Positions 9,108 through 19,508 of a DNA stretch of 64,000 nt are shown piece by piece (position 1 is the first letter of the stretch; every line of letters begins with the position of its first letter). A program made the position numbers and the translations under genes. The notes under the pieces are model-generated. The model worked only from the letters and a program-made list of their open reading frames with translations, was not told the origin of the DNA and did not search any database. Origin of the DNA: Mesobacillus jeotgali (GTDB lineage Bacteria; Bacillota; Bacilli; Bacillales; Cytobacillaceae); the NCBI RefSeq assembly GCF_900166585.1, contig NZ_FVZC01000008.1, positions 372,001 to 436,000 on the forward strand, read 5' to 3'.

Positions 9108-10280
9108 GTGGAAGAAAGAACAGCGCAATTTATCGAGATATTTGGTGAGAGCCAGGAACCGACTCGTTCCTTTTTTGCTCCCGGGCGAGTGAATTTGATT
9201 GGCGAGCATATTGACTATAATGGCGGGCATGTTTTACCGGTCGCGCTTGAAATCGGAACATATGCGATTGCAAGGAAGAGAGATGACAAGAAACTAAAGC
9301 TGTATTCGAGCAATTTTTCCGATAAAGGAGTTATCGAAGCAGATTTAGAGGATTTAAGATATAAAAAAGATCAGGACTGGGCCAACTTCCCGATCGGAGT
9401 TTTTAGGTACATGCAGACAGAGATCGGCTTCAAGCATGGCATGGACGTCTTTTTTGAAGGGAATATCCCTAACGGAGCTGGGCTGTCCTCTTCAGCATCA
9501 ATCGAACTTGTCACAGCAGTACTGGTAAATGAAAACTATCAGCTTGGTGTTTCCACGCTAGAGTTGGTGAGATTGAGCCAGAATGTTGAAAACAAATTCA
9601 TCGGAGTAAACTGCGGCATCATGGACCAGTTTGCCGTCGGCTTTGGCAAAGAAGGGCACGCCATTTTGCTGGATTGTGAGACGCTTGATTACCGCTATAC
9701 GCCATTTGAACTTTCGGACAGCAAGATAGTGATCGCTAACACAAACAAGAAAAGAGGGCTGGCCGATTCTGCCTATAATGAGCGGAGAAGTACATGCGAG
9801 GCCGCTTTGGAAAAACTGCAGAAGGAATTGCCGATTTCCAATCTTGCCGAAATGTCCCCGGAGCAATTTGAGGAACACAAAGGCTTGCTGACAGGGGAAG
9901 AAGTGAAACGTGTCCGTCACGTGGTAACGGAAAACCACCGGACGGTAAAAGCGATTGAAATTCTCGAGCAAGGGAACCTGGATGCATTTGGAGAATTGAT
10001 GAAAGCATCCCACCTTTCTCTAAGGGATGATTATGAAGTCAGCGGCAAGGAACTGGATGCACTGGCAGAAGCCGCCTGGGAGCAGGAAGGCACAATCGGG
10101 GCGAGGATGACAGGCGCAGGTTTTGGCGGCTGCACAGTCAACATCGTGAAAAACGAGCAGGTGGATGCTTTTATCGAGGAAGTAGGCAAGAAATATAAAG
10201 AAAAAATCGGCTATGAAGCCACTTTTTATATCGTAAATGCAGGCGGCGGTGCCAGGGAAATCACCGCTTCACAGGAATAG
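9108..10280 (+). CDS. galK: galactokinase
   Basis: The enzyme phosphorylates alpha-D-galactose to galactose-1-phosphate with ATP. The 390-aa protein has the galactokinase signature PGRVNLIGEHIDYNGG, the GHMP kinase ATP motif PNGAGLSSSASIEL and the C-terminal GARMTGAGFGGCTVN. It starts at GTG 9108, preceded by AGAGGGGGAAG. It is not with galE and galT but inside the transporter/galactosidase operon, directly downstream of the alpha-galactosidase, so kinase supply is tied to galactoside uptake. Ten bases separate it from the beta-galactosidase gene. Confidence 0.96.
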   Translation: MEERTAQFIEIFGESQEPTRSFFAPGRVNLIGEHIDYNGGHVLPVALEIGTYAIARKRDDKKLKLYSSNFSDKGVIEADLEDLRYKKDQDWANFPIGVFRYMQTEIGFKHGMDVFFEGNIPNGAGLSSSASIELVTAVLVNENYQLGVSTLELVRLSQNVENKFIGVNCGIMDQFAVGFGKEGHAILLDCETLDYRYTPFELSDSKIVIANTNKKRGLADSAYNERRSTCEAALEKLQKELPISNLAEMSPEQFEEHKGLLTGEEVKRVRHVVTENHRTVKAIEILEQGNLDAFGELMKASHLSLRDDYEVSGKELDALAEAAWEQEGTIGARMTGAGFGGCTVNIVKNEQVDAFIEEVGKKYKEKIGYEATFYIVNAGGGAREITASQE

Positions 10281-10290
10281 GAGGGCAACC

Positions 10291-12240
10291 ATGTACCTTG
10301 GTGTAGATTACTATCCAGAGCATTGGCCAAAGGAAATGATGAAGCAGGACATCCAGGGCATCAAAGGTCTTGGAGCTAATATGGTCAGGATCGGGGAATT
10401 CGCCTGGCATTTGATGGAGAAGGAAGAAGGGCAGTTTGACTTCTCCTTCTTTGATGAAGTAATTTCAGAGCTGAAAAAGGAAGGCTTTTCGGTCATGTTT
10501 GGAACGCCTACTGCAACATTCCCCGCCTGGCTTGCGGACAAATACCCTGACATCCTATCTGAAGACGAAAATGGACATGTCCGTGTATTTGGCGGCAGAA
10601 GGCAGTACTGCTTCAATTCAGACGTCTACCGAAAATACAGCGCCCAAATCACGCAAAAGCTGGTGGAGCATTACAGAGATGAAGAAGCAATAGTTGCCTG
10701 GCAGATCGACAATGAATTTGGCCATGAAGGCAGCGATATGTGCTATTGTGATCAGTGCCATCGTGGATTCCAGACGTTCCTCGAAAAGAAATACCCAAGT
10801 ATTGATGAACTGAACGAGCGATGGGGAACGATTTTTTGGGGACAAACGTATAACAAGTTTTCGGAAATACCTATACCTAAGCCAACCATCACCACCCATA
10901 ACCCCGCATTAAAGCTTGATTGGGCAAGATTCCGTTCTGAATCTGTCAATAGCTACGCGCACGAGATGACAGCGATTGTCCATGAAGCCAAAGGTCCTCA
11001 TCAGCAGGTAACCACAAATGTTTCTGGCGGTTTCTTCGGTAAATGGTTCGACCATGCGGAAAACGTCAGGACTATGGATTTTGTTTCTTACGATAACTAT
11101 CCAGTATGGGGCGGCCTTGAAAAACCGATCGCTCCCGCGGCCATTGCGATGGCACATGATTTCAACCGTGGCCTTATGGATAAAAACTATTGGATCGTTG
11201 AGGAATTGATGGGTGCTCAGGGGCATGACATCATTGGCTATCTGCCTAGGCCAAATCAGGCAAAAATGTGGTCCTATCAGGCATTTGCCCATGGCTGCAC
11301 AGACCTGCTGTACTTCCGCTGGCGCGGGATGACAAAAGGGGCTGAGCAATTCTGTTACGGAGTTGTCGACCACGATAATCGCTATGGCAGAAAATATGAA
11401 GAGGTTAAATCAGTCTTCAATGATATCCGCCAATATGAAAATGTCCTGAATTCAGAAATTCAAGCTGAAATCGCTGTCATTTACGATTATAATAATATAT
11501 GGTCCTGGCGTTCGCAGCAGCAAAGTGCAGGCTTTGACTTCACTGCAGAACTGCTTCGCCTGTATGAACCATTCTTCAACAAGAATGCAGCAATTGATGT
11601 GATCCCTATTGACCGTGACTTTACAAAGTATAAAGTCATCGTCGTACCGGTACTGCAATTGATCAATGAAGAGCTTGCTGCGAGATTCAGAGAGTTTGCC
11701 GAAAAGGGTGGAACAATTATTTTCTCTTATCGAGCAGGCTTGAAGGACAGTGATAATAATATCTATCTTGGGAAGACATTGCCCGGGCATATTGCCGATA
11801 TTACAGGAATTGAAATTCATGAAACTGAATCCCTTTCATCATCAACGACGGTGGAGATTGTCAATGATGAGACGGGCAATCGTTCCGAGATGTCAGTTTG
11901 GCGGGATTTGATTACACCAAAAACGGCAAAAGTTTTGTATCGCTATGATGGCGAGTTTTACAAGTCCAGCGCTGCAGTTACGAAAAATGACTTCGGTAAA
12001 GGAACCGTTTACTACATCGGTGGCGGTGTCGGAAACGATGTCCTGAATGTTATTGCCGCAGATATTCTTGAAAAGCATGATATTTGGAACCTTGAGACGA
12101 GTGAAGAACTCGAAGTATACAGAAGAATTCTCGATGGCAAGGAGTATTTCTTTGTGATGAACCACTCATCTGAAGAAGTGGCTTTTAGGGAAGAAATGCT
12201 TCCTCCTTTTGCATCGAAGGTTATTAAAGGAACCTTATAG
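10291..12240 (+). CDS. beta-galactosidase, glycoside hydrolase family 42
   Basis: A 649-aa GH42 enzyme that cleaves terminal beta-galactosides. It begins YLGVDYYPEHWPKE, the family hallmark. The acid/base is Glu142 in DNEFGHEG and the likely nucleophile is Glu304 in WIVEELMGAQG. A CYCDQC cluster in the barrel is the usual GH42 zinc-binding site. No signal peptide is present, so it acts in the cytoplasm. ATG 10291 is chosen because GGAGGG (10280-10285) lies just upstream; an in-frame extension back to 10237 would overlap galK by 44 bp. The pairing with GH36 in one operon suggests uptake of both alpha- and beta-galactosides. Confidence 0.94.
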   Translation: MYLGVDYYPEHWPKEMMKQDIQGIKGLGANMVRIGEFAWHLMEKEEGQFDFSFFDEVISELKKEGFSVMFGTPTATFPAWLADKYPDILSEDENGHVRVFGGRRQYCFNSDVYRKYSAQITQKLVEHYRDEEAIVAWQIDNEFGHEGSDMCYCDQCHRGFQTFLEKKYPSIDELNERWGTIFWGQTYNKFSEIPIPKPTITTHNPALKLDWARFRSESVNSYAHEMTAIVHEAKGPHQQVTTNVSGGFFGKWFDHAENVRTMDFVSYDNYPVWGGLEKPIAPAAIAMAHDFNRGLMDKNYWIVEELMGAQGHDIIGYLPRPNQAKMWSYQAFAHGCTDLLYFRWRGMTKGAEQFCYGVVDHDNRYGRKYEEVKSVFNDIRQYENVLNSEIQAEIAVIYDYNNIWSWRSQQQSAGFDFTAELLRLYEPFFNKNAAIDVIPIDRDFTKYKVIVVPVLQLINEELAARFREFAEKGGTIIFSYRAGLKDSDNNIYLGKTLPGHIADITGIEIHETESLSSSTTVEIVNDETGNRSEMSVWRDLITPKTAKVLYRYDGEFYKSSAAVTKNDFGKGTVYYIGGGVGNDVLNVIAADILEKHDIWNLETSEELEVYRRILDGKEYFFVMNHSSEEVAFREEMLPPFASKVIKGTL

Positions 12241-12250
12241 TAATAAATAA

Positions 12251-13332
<1,082 letters not shown>

Positions 13333-13438
13333 GATTTTGTATTTATGTTAACGCTATAAAATTCCACTTCTTACAAATCTACGTTTTTAGAAGGATGTTG
13401 TCTGCCAGTTTGATCACGGAGATCGTTGGACAACTTGT

Positions 13439-13468
13439 ATAAAAAAACAGTGACCTTAGGCCACTGTT
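13439..13468 (-). terminator. terminator of NlpC/P60 gene
   Basis: On the minus strand an 11-bp stem (13468-13458 with 13454-13444; AAACAGTGGCC with one mismatch) and a 3-nt loop are followed by TTTTTT. It lies seven bases beyond the stop of the endopeptidase gene. Confidence 0.88.
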
Positions 13469-13474
13469 TCAAAC

Positions 13475-14173
13475 TTATAGTCTTTTAGCGCCAATAAATC
13501 TTGGCTTCCAATATGGATTGTTAATGCTTGCAATGGAAACACCCTTTGAAGTTGCAGAGTGAATCATTTCTCCATTGCCGATGTATATAGCTACATGAGT
13601 GACTTTCCTTCCGCCGCTAGTTGCGTAGAATAACAGGTCACCGGGTTGAAAAGCCGTCACTTTAGTGCCAACATTGTACATTTCACCGGCAGTACGAGGT
13701 AAATTAACTCCTGCCTTCGCAAATGAATAGTTTACAAGGCCTGAGCAATCAAATCCGTTGGGGTTATTTCCTGCCCATTTATATTTTACTCCCAAATTGC
13801 TTTTTGCAACTGAGATTGCTTGCGATTTATAATCACCAACAGGTGTTACTGATGCTTTTTTAACAGCTGTTTTCTTTACCGCTGTTTTATTGATTGTTTT
13901 GGGTGCTATAAATTTTGAACTTACATATCCATTTTTCCCTTTTACCGAAATTCTTGCCCAACCTTTTGATTGAGAAGTTACCGTAACAGCTTGTCCTTTT
14001 GCTAGTTTAGTAATAATAGCACCAGATGTAGATGCCGTTTTACGGACATTCAATTTACCAGAATTCACTTTGACATAATAGGTTTTTCCAGAGGCAGAGG
14101 CTTGATCTATTGACGGTGCGACAGTGGCTACTAGTGTAAAGAACAATAATGCTGCTAGTATTCTCTTAAACAA
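13475..14173 (-). CDS. secreted SH3-domain NlpC/P60 peptidoglycan endopeptidase
   Basis: A 232-aa secreted cell-wall hydrolase. Residues 1-28 are a Sec signal peptide ending ASAS. An SH3-type wall-binding domain follows at about 31-91 (KLNVRKTASTS...GYVSSKFI), then a Lys-rich linker and a C-terminal NlpC/P60 domain at about 115-232. The catalytic triad can be placed at Cys143 (FDCSGLV), His193 (VTHVAIYIGN) and His205 (EMIHS). The family usually cuts gamma-D-Glu-diaminopimelate bonds in peptide stems. It is a single-gene unit, convergent with the galactoside operon. The same SH3 module recurs in at least four other proteins of this window. Confidence 0.93.
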   Translation of the reverse strand: MFKRILAALLFFTLVATVAPSIDQASASGKTYYVKVNSGKLNVRKTASTSGAIITKLAKGQAVTVTSQSKGWARISVKGKNGYVSSKFIAPKTINKTAVKKTAVKKASVTPVGDYKSQAISVAKSNLGVKYKWAGNNPNGFDCSGLVNYSFAKAGVNLPRTAGEMYNVGTKVTAFQPGDLLFYATSGGRKVTHVAIYIGNGEMIHSATSKGVSIASINNPYWKPRFIGAKRL

Positions 14174-14365
14174 AGTTGTTTACCCCCGTTTGGTAAAAGA
14201 TAAACCTATTATAGTAGGAAAGGGGTTACAAACGAATAACAGGATAATTACATTTATATTACAATTTGCGACAATATTCCCATGTAAAAATATCACGGTA
14301 AATGAAAATTATATCGGAAAATAAAGAAAATGGATAATTTCTGAAGTAATAAGGGCTATTGAGAA

Positions 14366-14405
14366 TAAAAAAAGAATTAGGCCAGCCGTTATAGACTTGG
14401 CCTTA
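14366..14405 (-). terminator. terminator of LtaS-like gene
   Basis: On the minus strand AAGGCCA (to 14398) pairs with TGGCCTA (14384-14378) around a 13-nt loop and is followed by a TTTTTTT run near 14366-14373. It lies just past the sulfatase-fold gene stop. Confidence 0.8.
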
Positions 14406-14408
14406 GTT

Positions 14409-16208
14409 TTATTTCATGGTACGTATATATTCATCTGATAGGTTTATGTAATCAATGACCTTGTTCAATTCTTCCAATGATTGTTGGCTAGCCTCCCTTT
14501 TTCTTCTATCAGGTAGAGACGTAAGCACACCGCTAGCTTTTGTTTTCCCTGGAGCATATGCATACTGACTAGTTACAAATGTTCCAGTAGGAGCATAAAA
14601 GCGAAAGCCGATTGTATTTGTTTTAGTGTTTATCAGGTCAATGCCAAAAATAATTTCTTCTCCAAGATCAAGTCCTAATAGGTTTGCGATAGTTGGATAG
14701 ACATCGACCAGGCCGCCAACTGAGTTAACTATCTTACCTTTTTGGAAAGGCACTTTCACTATTAGTGGAACATTTAAATGATCTAGTATGGGATGATAAT
14801 CATGGCCAATAATTTCATTAACCAGTGCAGTGTCTTTTTCATTTTGGGTTTGGACACCCTGGTGGTCCCCGTAAACTACAATCAATGAATCATCATAGAG
14901 GCCAGATTTTTTTAGTTCTTCAATCAATTTACCAAATGCGTAGTCAGCATAACTGACAGATTTGATATAAGAACCAACGATTGATCCGTTATAATCCTCA
15001 GGTAATGTTATAGTATATTTGTTTTTGGTTTTTGGAAGGTCATATGGGTAATGGCTGGATAAAGCGATGATGTGGGCGTAAAATTTCTCGTCTTTTAGAC
15101 TTGCCAATTTTTCCACTGTTTTTTTATATAAAATCTCATCTGAAACACCATAAGCAATATAATCTTCTGTTCCAAAATACTCCTGATCAAAATACCCGTC
15201 AAAGCCCAAAGCTTCATACATCTCTTTTCTGCTCCAAAAGGAAACCTCATTGGCATGAAAAGTGGCAGAATAATAACCAGCTTGTTTCAACTTCCGGGGC
15301 AAACTCGGCACTTCCTTACCAGCTATGGCGGTGGACATTGGTTCACTTCCAAGCGCGTATATGGAACTGTTAATCAGGAATTCTGCATCAGATGTGTTGC
15401 CTTTGCCTACCTGGGTGTAGAAGTTTGGAAAAAAGTAAGATTCCTGGATGAGCTTGTTCAGATTAGGTGTTATTTCAGCCCCTCCAATACGTTTGTTGAG
15501 CAAAAAACTTTGAACTGACTCCAATTGAACGATTATTAGGTTCTTATTTTTGGCCGACCCTCTTAATTGTAACTCTGCATTCAGTTGAGATGGCTTACTG
15601 CTTTTAACCAAATCAGGAGTAATATTTTTCTCTTCTTTAAATAAAAGGCCAGTTTCTGAAGCAACATCCATCAATTGATAGGCGAATAAACCTAATGAAT
15701 TATATTTGCTTAATTCACTGATAGCCTGTGATGACCTGTAAAAGCCCCAAAACAGAATGATGAAGTTAATAGTTACGAGTATCAGGAATTTTTTTGCTCC
15801 GATTTGTATGTTTCTTCGAGTAACTTTCTTCTGTAACAAAAACAGGAAAGGAAAATCTGCAAAAAACAATAAATATTCATATTTGAACAAAGCATATACA
15901 CTTGTTCGGATTTCGCCAAGCTGGCCGGCTTGTGCCATCGATTTGTAAGTGAAAATTGCATTGTAATAGTCAAAATACATTGCAGCTGTAAGTAAAAAGA
16001 GAGAGCCGATTATGTTTATAACAACAAAAAAGAAGGAAGACATTTTGTTCCGAAATATAGTAGTGAATAAGACGATTAGAAATAGGAAGGAGAACTCAGT
16101 TGCTCCTCCGGTCAACTCTATGCTGCCGGTAATCTCGTAGCGAGCATATAGCGATTTTATGGTAAGTGAGATTAATGTCAGGATTGAGAAAAAAGATAAC
16201 TTTTTCAA
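14409..16208 (-). CDS. LtaS-like lipoteichoic acid synthase (membrane sulfatase-fold)
   Basis: A 599-aa membrane enzyme of the LtaS/YfnI/YqgS family, which polymerises glycerol phosphate from phosphatidylglycerol outside the membrane. Four to five transmembrane segments fill about residues 1-155, then a short linker leads to an extracellular sulfatase-fold domain from about 220. With this start, Glu230 (VQLES), the catalytic Thr272 (GKGNTSDAEF) and Asp448-His449 (YGDHQG) match the LtaS metal and nucleophile sites. The proposed start is TTG 16208, with GGAG 8 nt upstream. A longer in-frame TTG at 16226 lacks a good ribosome site. It may be an accessory LTA synthase or primase; which paralogue cannot be told. 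Confidence 0.88.
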   Translation of the reverse strand: MKKLSFFSILTLISLTIKSLYARYEITGSIELTGGATEFSFLFLIVLFTTIFRNKMSSFFFVVINIIGSLFLLTAAMYFDYYNAIFTYKSMAQAGQLGEIRTSVYALFKYEYLLFFADFPFLFLLQKKVTRRNIQIGAKKFLILVTINFIILFWGFYRSSQAISELSKYNSLGLFAYQLMDVASETGLLFKEEKNITPDLVKSSKPSQLNAELQLRGSAKNKNLIIVQLESVQSFLLNKRIGGAEITPNLNKLIQESYFFPNFYTQVGKGNTSDAEFLINSSIYALGSEPMSTAIAGKEVPSLPRKLKQAGYYSATFHANEVSFWSRKEMYEALGFDGYFDQEYFGTEDYIAYGVSDEILYKKTVEKLASLKDEKFYAHIIALSSHYPYDLPKTKNKYTITLPEDYNGSIVGSYIKSVSYADYAFGKLIEELKKSGLYDDSLIVVYGDHQGVQTQNEKDTALVNEIIGHDYHPILDHLNVPLIVKVPFQKGKIVNSVGGLVDVYPTIANLLGLDLGEEIIFGIDLINTKTNTIGFRFYAPTGTFVTSQYAYAPGKTKASGVLTSLPDRRKREASQQSLEELNKVIDYINLSDEYIRTMK

Positions 16209-16226
16209 CGCTTCAACTCCACACAA

Positions 16227-16838
16227 AAAAATGCTTAATCACAATCAGTCTAGACCAGAAAAAGTATAGCTAAACGAATTGACAATATAGTTATACTCAC
16301 CCGCATTATTTTCAAGTATGTAAGTTATGGATATAGTTTAAAGTGAAGCGCAAGCGGTATGTTAAATCCTCAGAGTGCTGCAGCGAATAAGGATGGTATT
16401 AAACGTTGTCACGGAGCACACTTATGCGAACAAAGACTCAGGTATGAATCACCGGAGTGCAGAATGAACGAGAAAGAATGTTGGGATATAATGAAAGGAC
16501 TTTTTTTATTAGAATGGTATTTTCAATGACCAATTCGTATAGTCCAAGCGCTAGTAAGAAGTGTAAACGGAGCAGGAAGTATCGAATAAGTGCAATCGAA
16601 GGTGTTAATGATCGATTAAACAGGTCCTCAATTATGGAAAAGGCACGAACACCTACCTTGCTGCAGAGCAGGGTTGAAATACGATTGAAGAACAGACGGG
16701 TGTTACATGTGTTAAAAGAAGACAATAATAATAAAAAGACTGCTGATGGAGAGCAACTTTATATCTCTTCATAGCAGTCTTTTTATTAAAGCCAATCTCT
16801 TATTTATGTTCATGCCTATTGTGTCCACTCCACTCTCA
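16227..16838. other. gene-poor interval with one strong terminator
   Basis: No convincing protein gene is seen in these 612 bases. A GTG-started 105-codon frame at 16457-16774 lacks a ribosome site, is overlapped by another frame on the opposite strand, and runs through the terminator at 16733-16785, so I do not call it. The terminator shows that some plus-strand transcript ends here. It could be a small RNA or a decayed gene beginning somewhere in 16280-16500. Confidence 0.4.
16733..16785 (+). terminator. long bipartite hairpin with T-tract
   Basis: AAAAAGACTGCT pairs with AGCAGTCTTTTT, and the inner arms ATGGAGAG and CTCTTCAT extend the stem to about 20 bp around an 11-nt loop. It ends in a T-run. 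It lies far from any called gene, so its transcript is unidentified. The symmetric A and T tracts allow either strand. Confidence 0.8.
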
Positions 16839-16943
16839 CTATTCATTGACGCGCTGTTTTTTTGTTTGATTGCTGATGACTGTTAACAACAAGAATTTTT
16901 CCTCCGGGCTCAACATGCTCCAGCTGCCTGCTTTTACTTTCAT
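16839..16943 (-). CDS. small protein, 34 aa, unknown
   Basis: A 34-codon gene on the minus strand reading MKVKAGSWSM then LSPEEKFLLLTVISNQ and a basic tail KKQRVNE. The start ATG (16943-16941) is preceded by AGAGGAG 8 nt upstream, a very good Bacillus ribosome site. There is no signal peptide or transmembrane segment; the SPEEKFLLLTVI stretch could form one amphipathic helix. I do not recognise the family. The ribosome site and sensible codon use argue that it is real, but its length makes chance possible. Its stop lies about 55 bp from the hairpin at 16733-16785, which could terminate it. Confidence 0.45.
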   Translation of the reverse strand: MKVKAGSWSMLSPEEKFLLLTVISNQTKKQRVNE

Positions 16944-17324
16944 TTAAAACACTCCTCTTTAAATGTATTTTTTTACTGTTAATACTTGTAATCCTTATAT
17001 ACCGCGATTTTTAAATAATCAAACAACAAAAGTTTCTACAAATTTCCAGATGAATTTACATCCTTGTCTCACTAATTTGTCGAAAGTGAATTTCTTTGTT
17101 AAAACGTAAAATAAAAAGTCGAAGCCCGCAGAGTAATTTGTTCCTTAACACGTCTAACTAAAGAACATGCATAATGATTGTTGATTCAATCATGGATTCC
17201 TCAAAGCAAATTATCAAATTATCCCTACGTCTCAGGACCTAGAAGACATTACGGACCGAGTCTGTAGAAAAATAGACTGATTTGAAGTAAGGTATAAGAG
17301 AGAAAACATTTTTTAACAGGTAAA
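16944..17324. other. intergenic region, nothing recognised
   Basis: About 380 bases between the small minus-strand gene and the xpaC promoter. Short stop-rich frames only; no RNA gene or repeat is recognised. Confidence 0.5.
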
Positions 17325-17353
17325 TGAAACATTCTGTGCCTCCTATTCGTATA
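17325..17353 (+). promoter_or_regulatory. ECF sigma-W-type promoter of xpaC-yaaN
   Basis: TGAAAC (17325-17330), a 17-bp spacer and CGTATA (17348-17353) match the sigma-W promoter form TGAAAC-N16/17-CGTA. It lies 33 bp before the xpaC start. From memory, B. subtilis xpaC and yaaN belong to the sigma-W envelope-stress regulon, which fits. Confidence 0.75.
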
Positions 17354-17385
17354 AATAGGAAGATTCTAAACAGGAGTCGATACTA

Positions 17386-18036
17386 ATGAATAAATTCCTT
17401 TTACGATTTATGCAAACCGGTGCTGCCATTCCATTTTCGGCGTTCACCTGGCTGCTTACTTATGCTGGTTTTGACCAAACATTCTGGATGTCATCGCTTT
17501 ATGGGTTGATTGGTGGTGGAGTCATGTTTTTCGGAGTGGGATACTATCAAGAGAAAAGAGTTCTTGAAAAAAACAGACTGACCAAGAAGGAATACCAATA
17601 TATACAGAGAAATCTTAAAGAAGCTAATGTAAAGATAAAAAAGGTTCAGAAATCGCTTTTTTCAATCCGCCATATCCGTTCGCTTAAACAAAGAATGGAG
17701 CTTCTAAAGCTCGTGAAAAACATTCAGAGGCTGAACACCCGTGAACCGAGAAGGTTCTTCAAGGCAGAACAGTTTTATTTTTCCCATTTGGATTCCATAA
17801 TGGAACTGAGTGAGAAGTATGCCTTCCTTTCCTCCCAGCCGGGAAAGAACCGTGAACTGGAAAGGTCTTTATATGATACACAGGATACCTTAAAGGAACT
17901 GACCCAAATCGTGGAGAAAGATTTGAGCTATATGCTGGCTGACGATATTGACCATTTGAATTTTGAAATTGACGTCGCCAAGCATTCGATCAAGAAGTTG
18001 AATGAAATTCCTGATGAAACCAGGAGGTTAAAATGA
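17386..18036 (+). CDS. xpaC: XpaC-like 5-bromo-4-chloroindolyl phosphate hydrolysis protein
   Basis: A 216-aa membrane-associated protein of the XpaC family. The name comes from a phosphatase-indicator phenotype in Bacillus; the true reaction is not established. Two hydrophobic segments lie at about residues 12-28 and 34-54, followed by a long charged helical, probably coiled-coil, cytoplasmic region. Its stop overlaps the start of the TelA-family gene (ATGA), the same xpaC-yaaN pair as in B. subtilis. ATG 17386 has CAGGAG about 10 nt upstream. The sigma-W-type promoter suggests induction by cell-envelope stress. Confidence 0.88.
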   Translation: MNKFLLRFMQTGAAIPFSAFTWLLTYAGFDQTFWMSSLYGLIGGGVMFFGVGYYQEKRVLEKNRLTKKEYQYIQRNLKEANVKIKKVQKSLFSIRHIRSLKQRMELLKLVKNIQRLNTREPRRFFKAEQFYFSHLDSIMELSEKYAFLSSQPGKNRELERSLYDTQDTLKELTQIVEKDLSYMLADDIDHLNFEIDVAKHSIKKLNEIPDETRRLK

Positions 18037-19214
18037 TGGCAGAAAATAATACTGACCTAATAAAAAACACCGGAAATATCATGGATGATATATTGAATAA
18101 TCCGTTTGGCGATTCACCGGAATTGCAGCCGCAACCCAGCCCGCAGCAAAACGAAAGCAGACCTGTTAAGCTGATTGATGTCATTCCTGAGGAGAACCGG
18201 CAAAGGGCATACCAATTAGCCGAGCAGATTGACCCGAAGAACCATCAGGCAATGATTCAATACGGTACTCAGGCGCAAGGGAAGCTGCTGACTTTTTCAC
18301 ATGCCATGCTAGAGCATGTTCAGAAAAAGGATATTGGCGAGGTAGGGGAAATCATTAATGATTTGATGAAGCACCTGAACAATATGAACCCTGAGGAGCT
18401 AAGTACGGAAAAGCCCTCCTTCTTTGCCCGGATGTTTGGCAAAATTTCAGGTTCTGTGCAAGAGATCCTATCAAAGTACCAGAAGACAGGAGCGCAAATT
18501 GACCGGATCAGTGTGAAACTGGATCGATCAAAAAACGTTCTCCTATCCGACATTGGAATGCTCGAGAAATTATATGAAACAAACAAAGAATATTTCAATG
18601 CCTTGAATATCTACATTGCTGCAGGTGAACTGAAGCTGGAAGAACTGAACGAAAAAACAATTCCGGAACTGAAGAGGGCTGCAGAAACATCCCAGGATCA
18701 GATGAAGTTCCAGGAAGTCAATGATATGATACAATTTGCAGACAGACTGGATAAGCGTTTGTATGACCTAAAATTAAGCAGGGAAATCACCATCCAGAGT
18801 GCGCCGCAAATCCGTCTGATCCAGAATACGAACCAGGCATTGGTGGAGAAAATCCAATCATCCATCGTTACTGCCATCCCGCTCTGGAAAAACCAGGTCG
18901 CTATTGCCCTGACACTGATCAGGCAGCGGCATGCAGTTGAAGCACAGAAACAAGTGTCCAAAACAACTAATGAACTGTTGTTGAAAAACGCAGAAATGCT
19001 AAAAACAAACACAATCGAAACCGCGAAAGAAAACGAACGTGGCATTGTCGATATCGAAACGTTGAAGAAAACGCAGGAAAACTTGATTACAACACTGGAA
19101 GAAACATTGAGAATCCAGGAAGAAGGCCGTACGAAAAGACGTCAGGCTGAACAGGATTTGGCTACGATGGAGAATGAGTTGAGATTGAAACTACTGGAGA
19201 TAAAAGATAAGTGA
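18033..19214 (+). CDS. yaaN: TelA/YaaN toxic-anion-resistance family protein
   Basis: A 393-aa cytoplasmic protein of the TelA family, linked to tellurite and other toxic-anion resistance and, in some bacteria, to envelope-stress and antimicrobial resistance. It is almost wholly alpha-helical with coiled-coil stretches, e.g. around residues 150-240 and 310-393. A flexible Pro/Gln-rich segment near 30-45 precedes the core. No catalytic motif is recognised. Two adjacent ATGs (18033 and 18036) both suit the AGGAGG at 18022-18027; the second has the better spacing and would shorten the protein by one residue. Coupled to xpaC and followed by a strong terminator. Confidence 0.9.
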   Translation: MMAENNTDLIKNTGNIMDDILNNPFGDSPELQPQPSPQQNESRPVKLIDVIPEENRQRAYQLAEQIDPKNHQAMIQYGTQAQGKLLTFSHAMLEHVQKKDIGEVGEIINDLMKHLNNMNPEELSTEKPSFFARMFGKISGSVQEILSKYQKTGAQIDRISVKLDRSKNVLLSDIGMLEKLYETNKEYFNALNIYIAAGELKLEELNEKTIPELKRAAETSQDQMKFQEVNDMIQFADRLDKRLYDLKLSREITIQSAPQIRLIQNTNQALVEKIQSSIVTAIPLWKNQVAIALTLIRQRHAVEAQKQVSKTTNELLLKNAEMLKTNTIETAKENERGIVDIETLKKTQENLITTLEETLRIQEEGRTKRRQAEQDLATMENELRLKLLEIKDK

Positions 19215-19232
19215 TATAGGTAATAAAAGGGG

Positions 19233-19276
19233 TTAAAGCCTGACTCACGTTCTATACGAATGAGTCAGGCTTTTAA
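19233..19276 (+). terminator. terminator of xpaC-yaaN
   Basis: The left arm 19233-19247 (AAAGCCTGACTCA core) pairs with TGAGTCAGGCTTT at 19261-19273, with a 13-nt loop and a T-run. The gap from here to 19508 (232 bp) holds no recognised feature beyond AT-rich promoter-like sequence. Confidence 0.92.
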
Positions 19277-19508
19277 CTTCTCAACAATCAGTAATAGATT
19301 AATTTATAACACCCTGAAAACCCTAATAAAATATCCATTCCCAACGTAACTTATAATAAATCGCTTTCCATTTGATAAATTTTATTAAACTAATGTTTAG
19401 TAATTAAGTGGAAAGGGTATATATTATTTACTTTTATACTGTTTGGTATTGTTACTTGGAAGTGTTGAGAATGATTTTAAAACTTTACAAAGTTAAGGAG
19501 GGATCATT

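Noticed and set aside
10237..10290. Longer N-terminus for the GH42 beta-galactosidase
   Set aside because: It would overlap galK by 44 bp, whereas GGAGGG precisely precedes ATG 10291 and gives the family-typical start.
16457..16774. 105-codon GTG-started frame on the plus strand
   Set aside because: No ribosome site, runs through the terminator hairpin, and an equally long frame lies on the other strand; composition is not protein-like.
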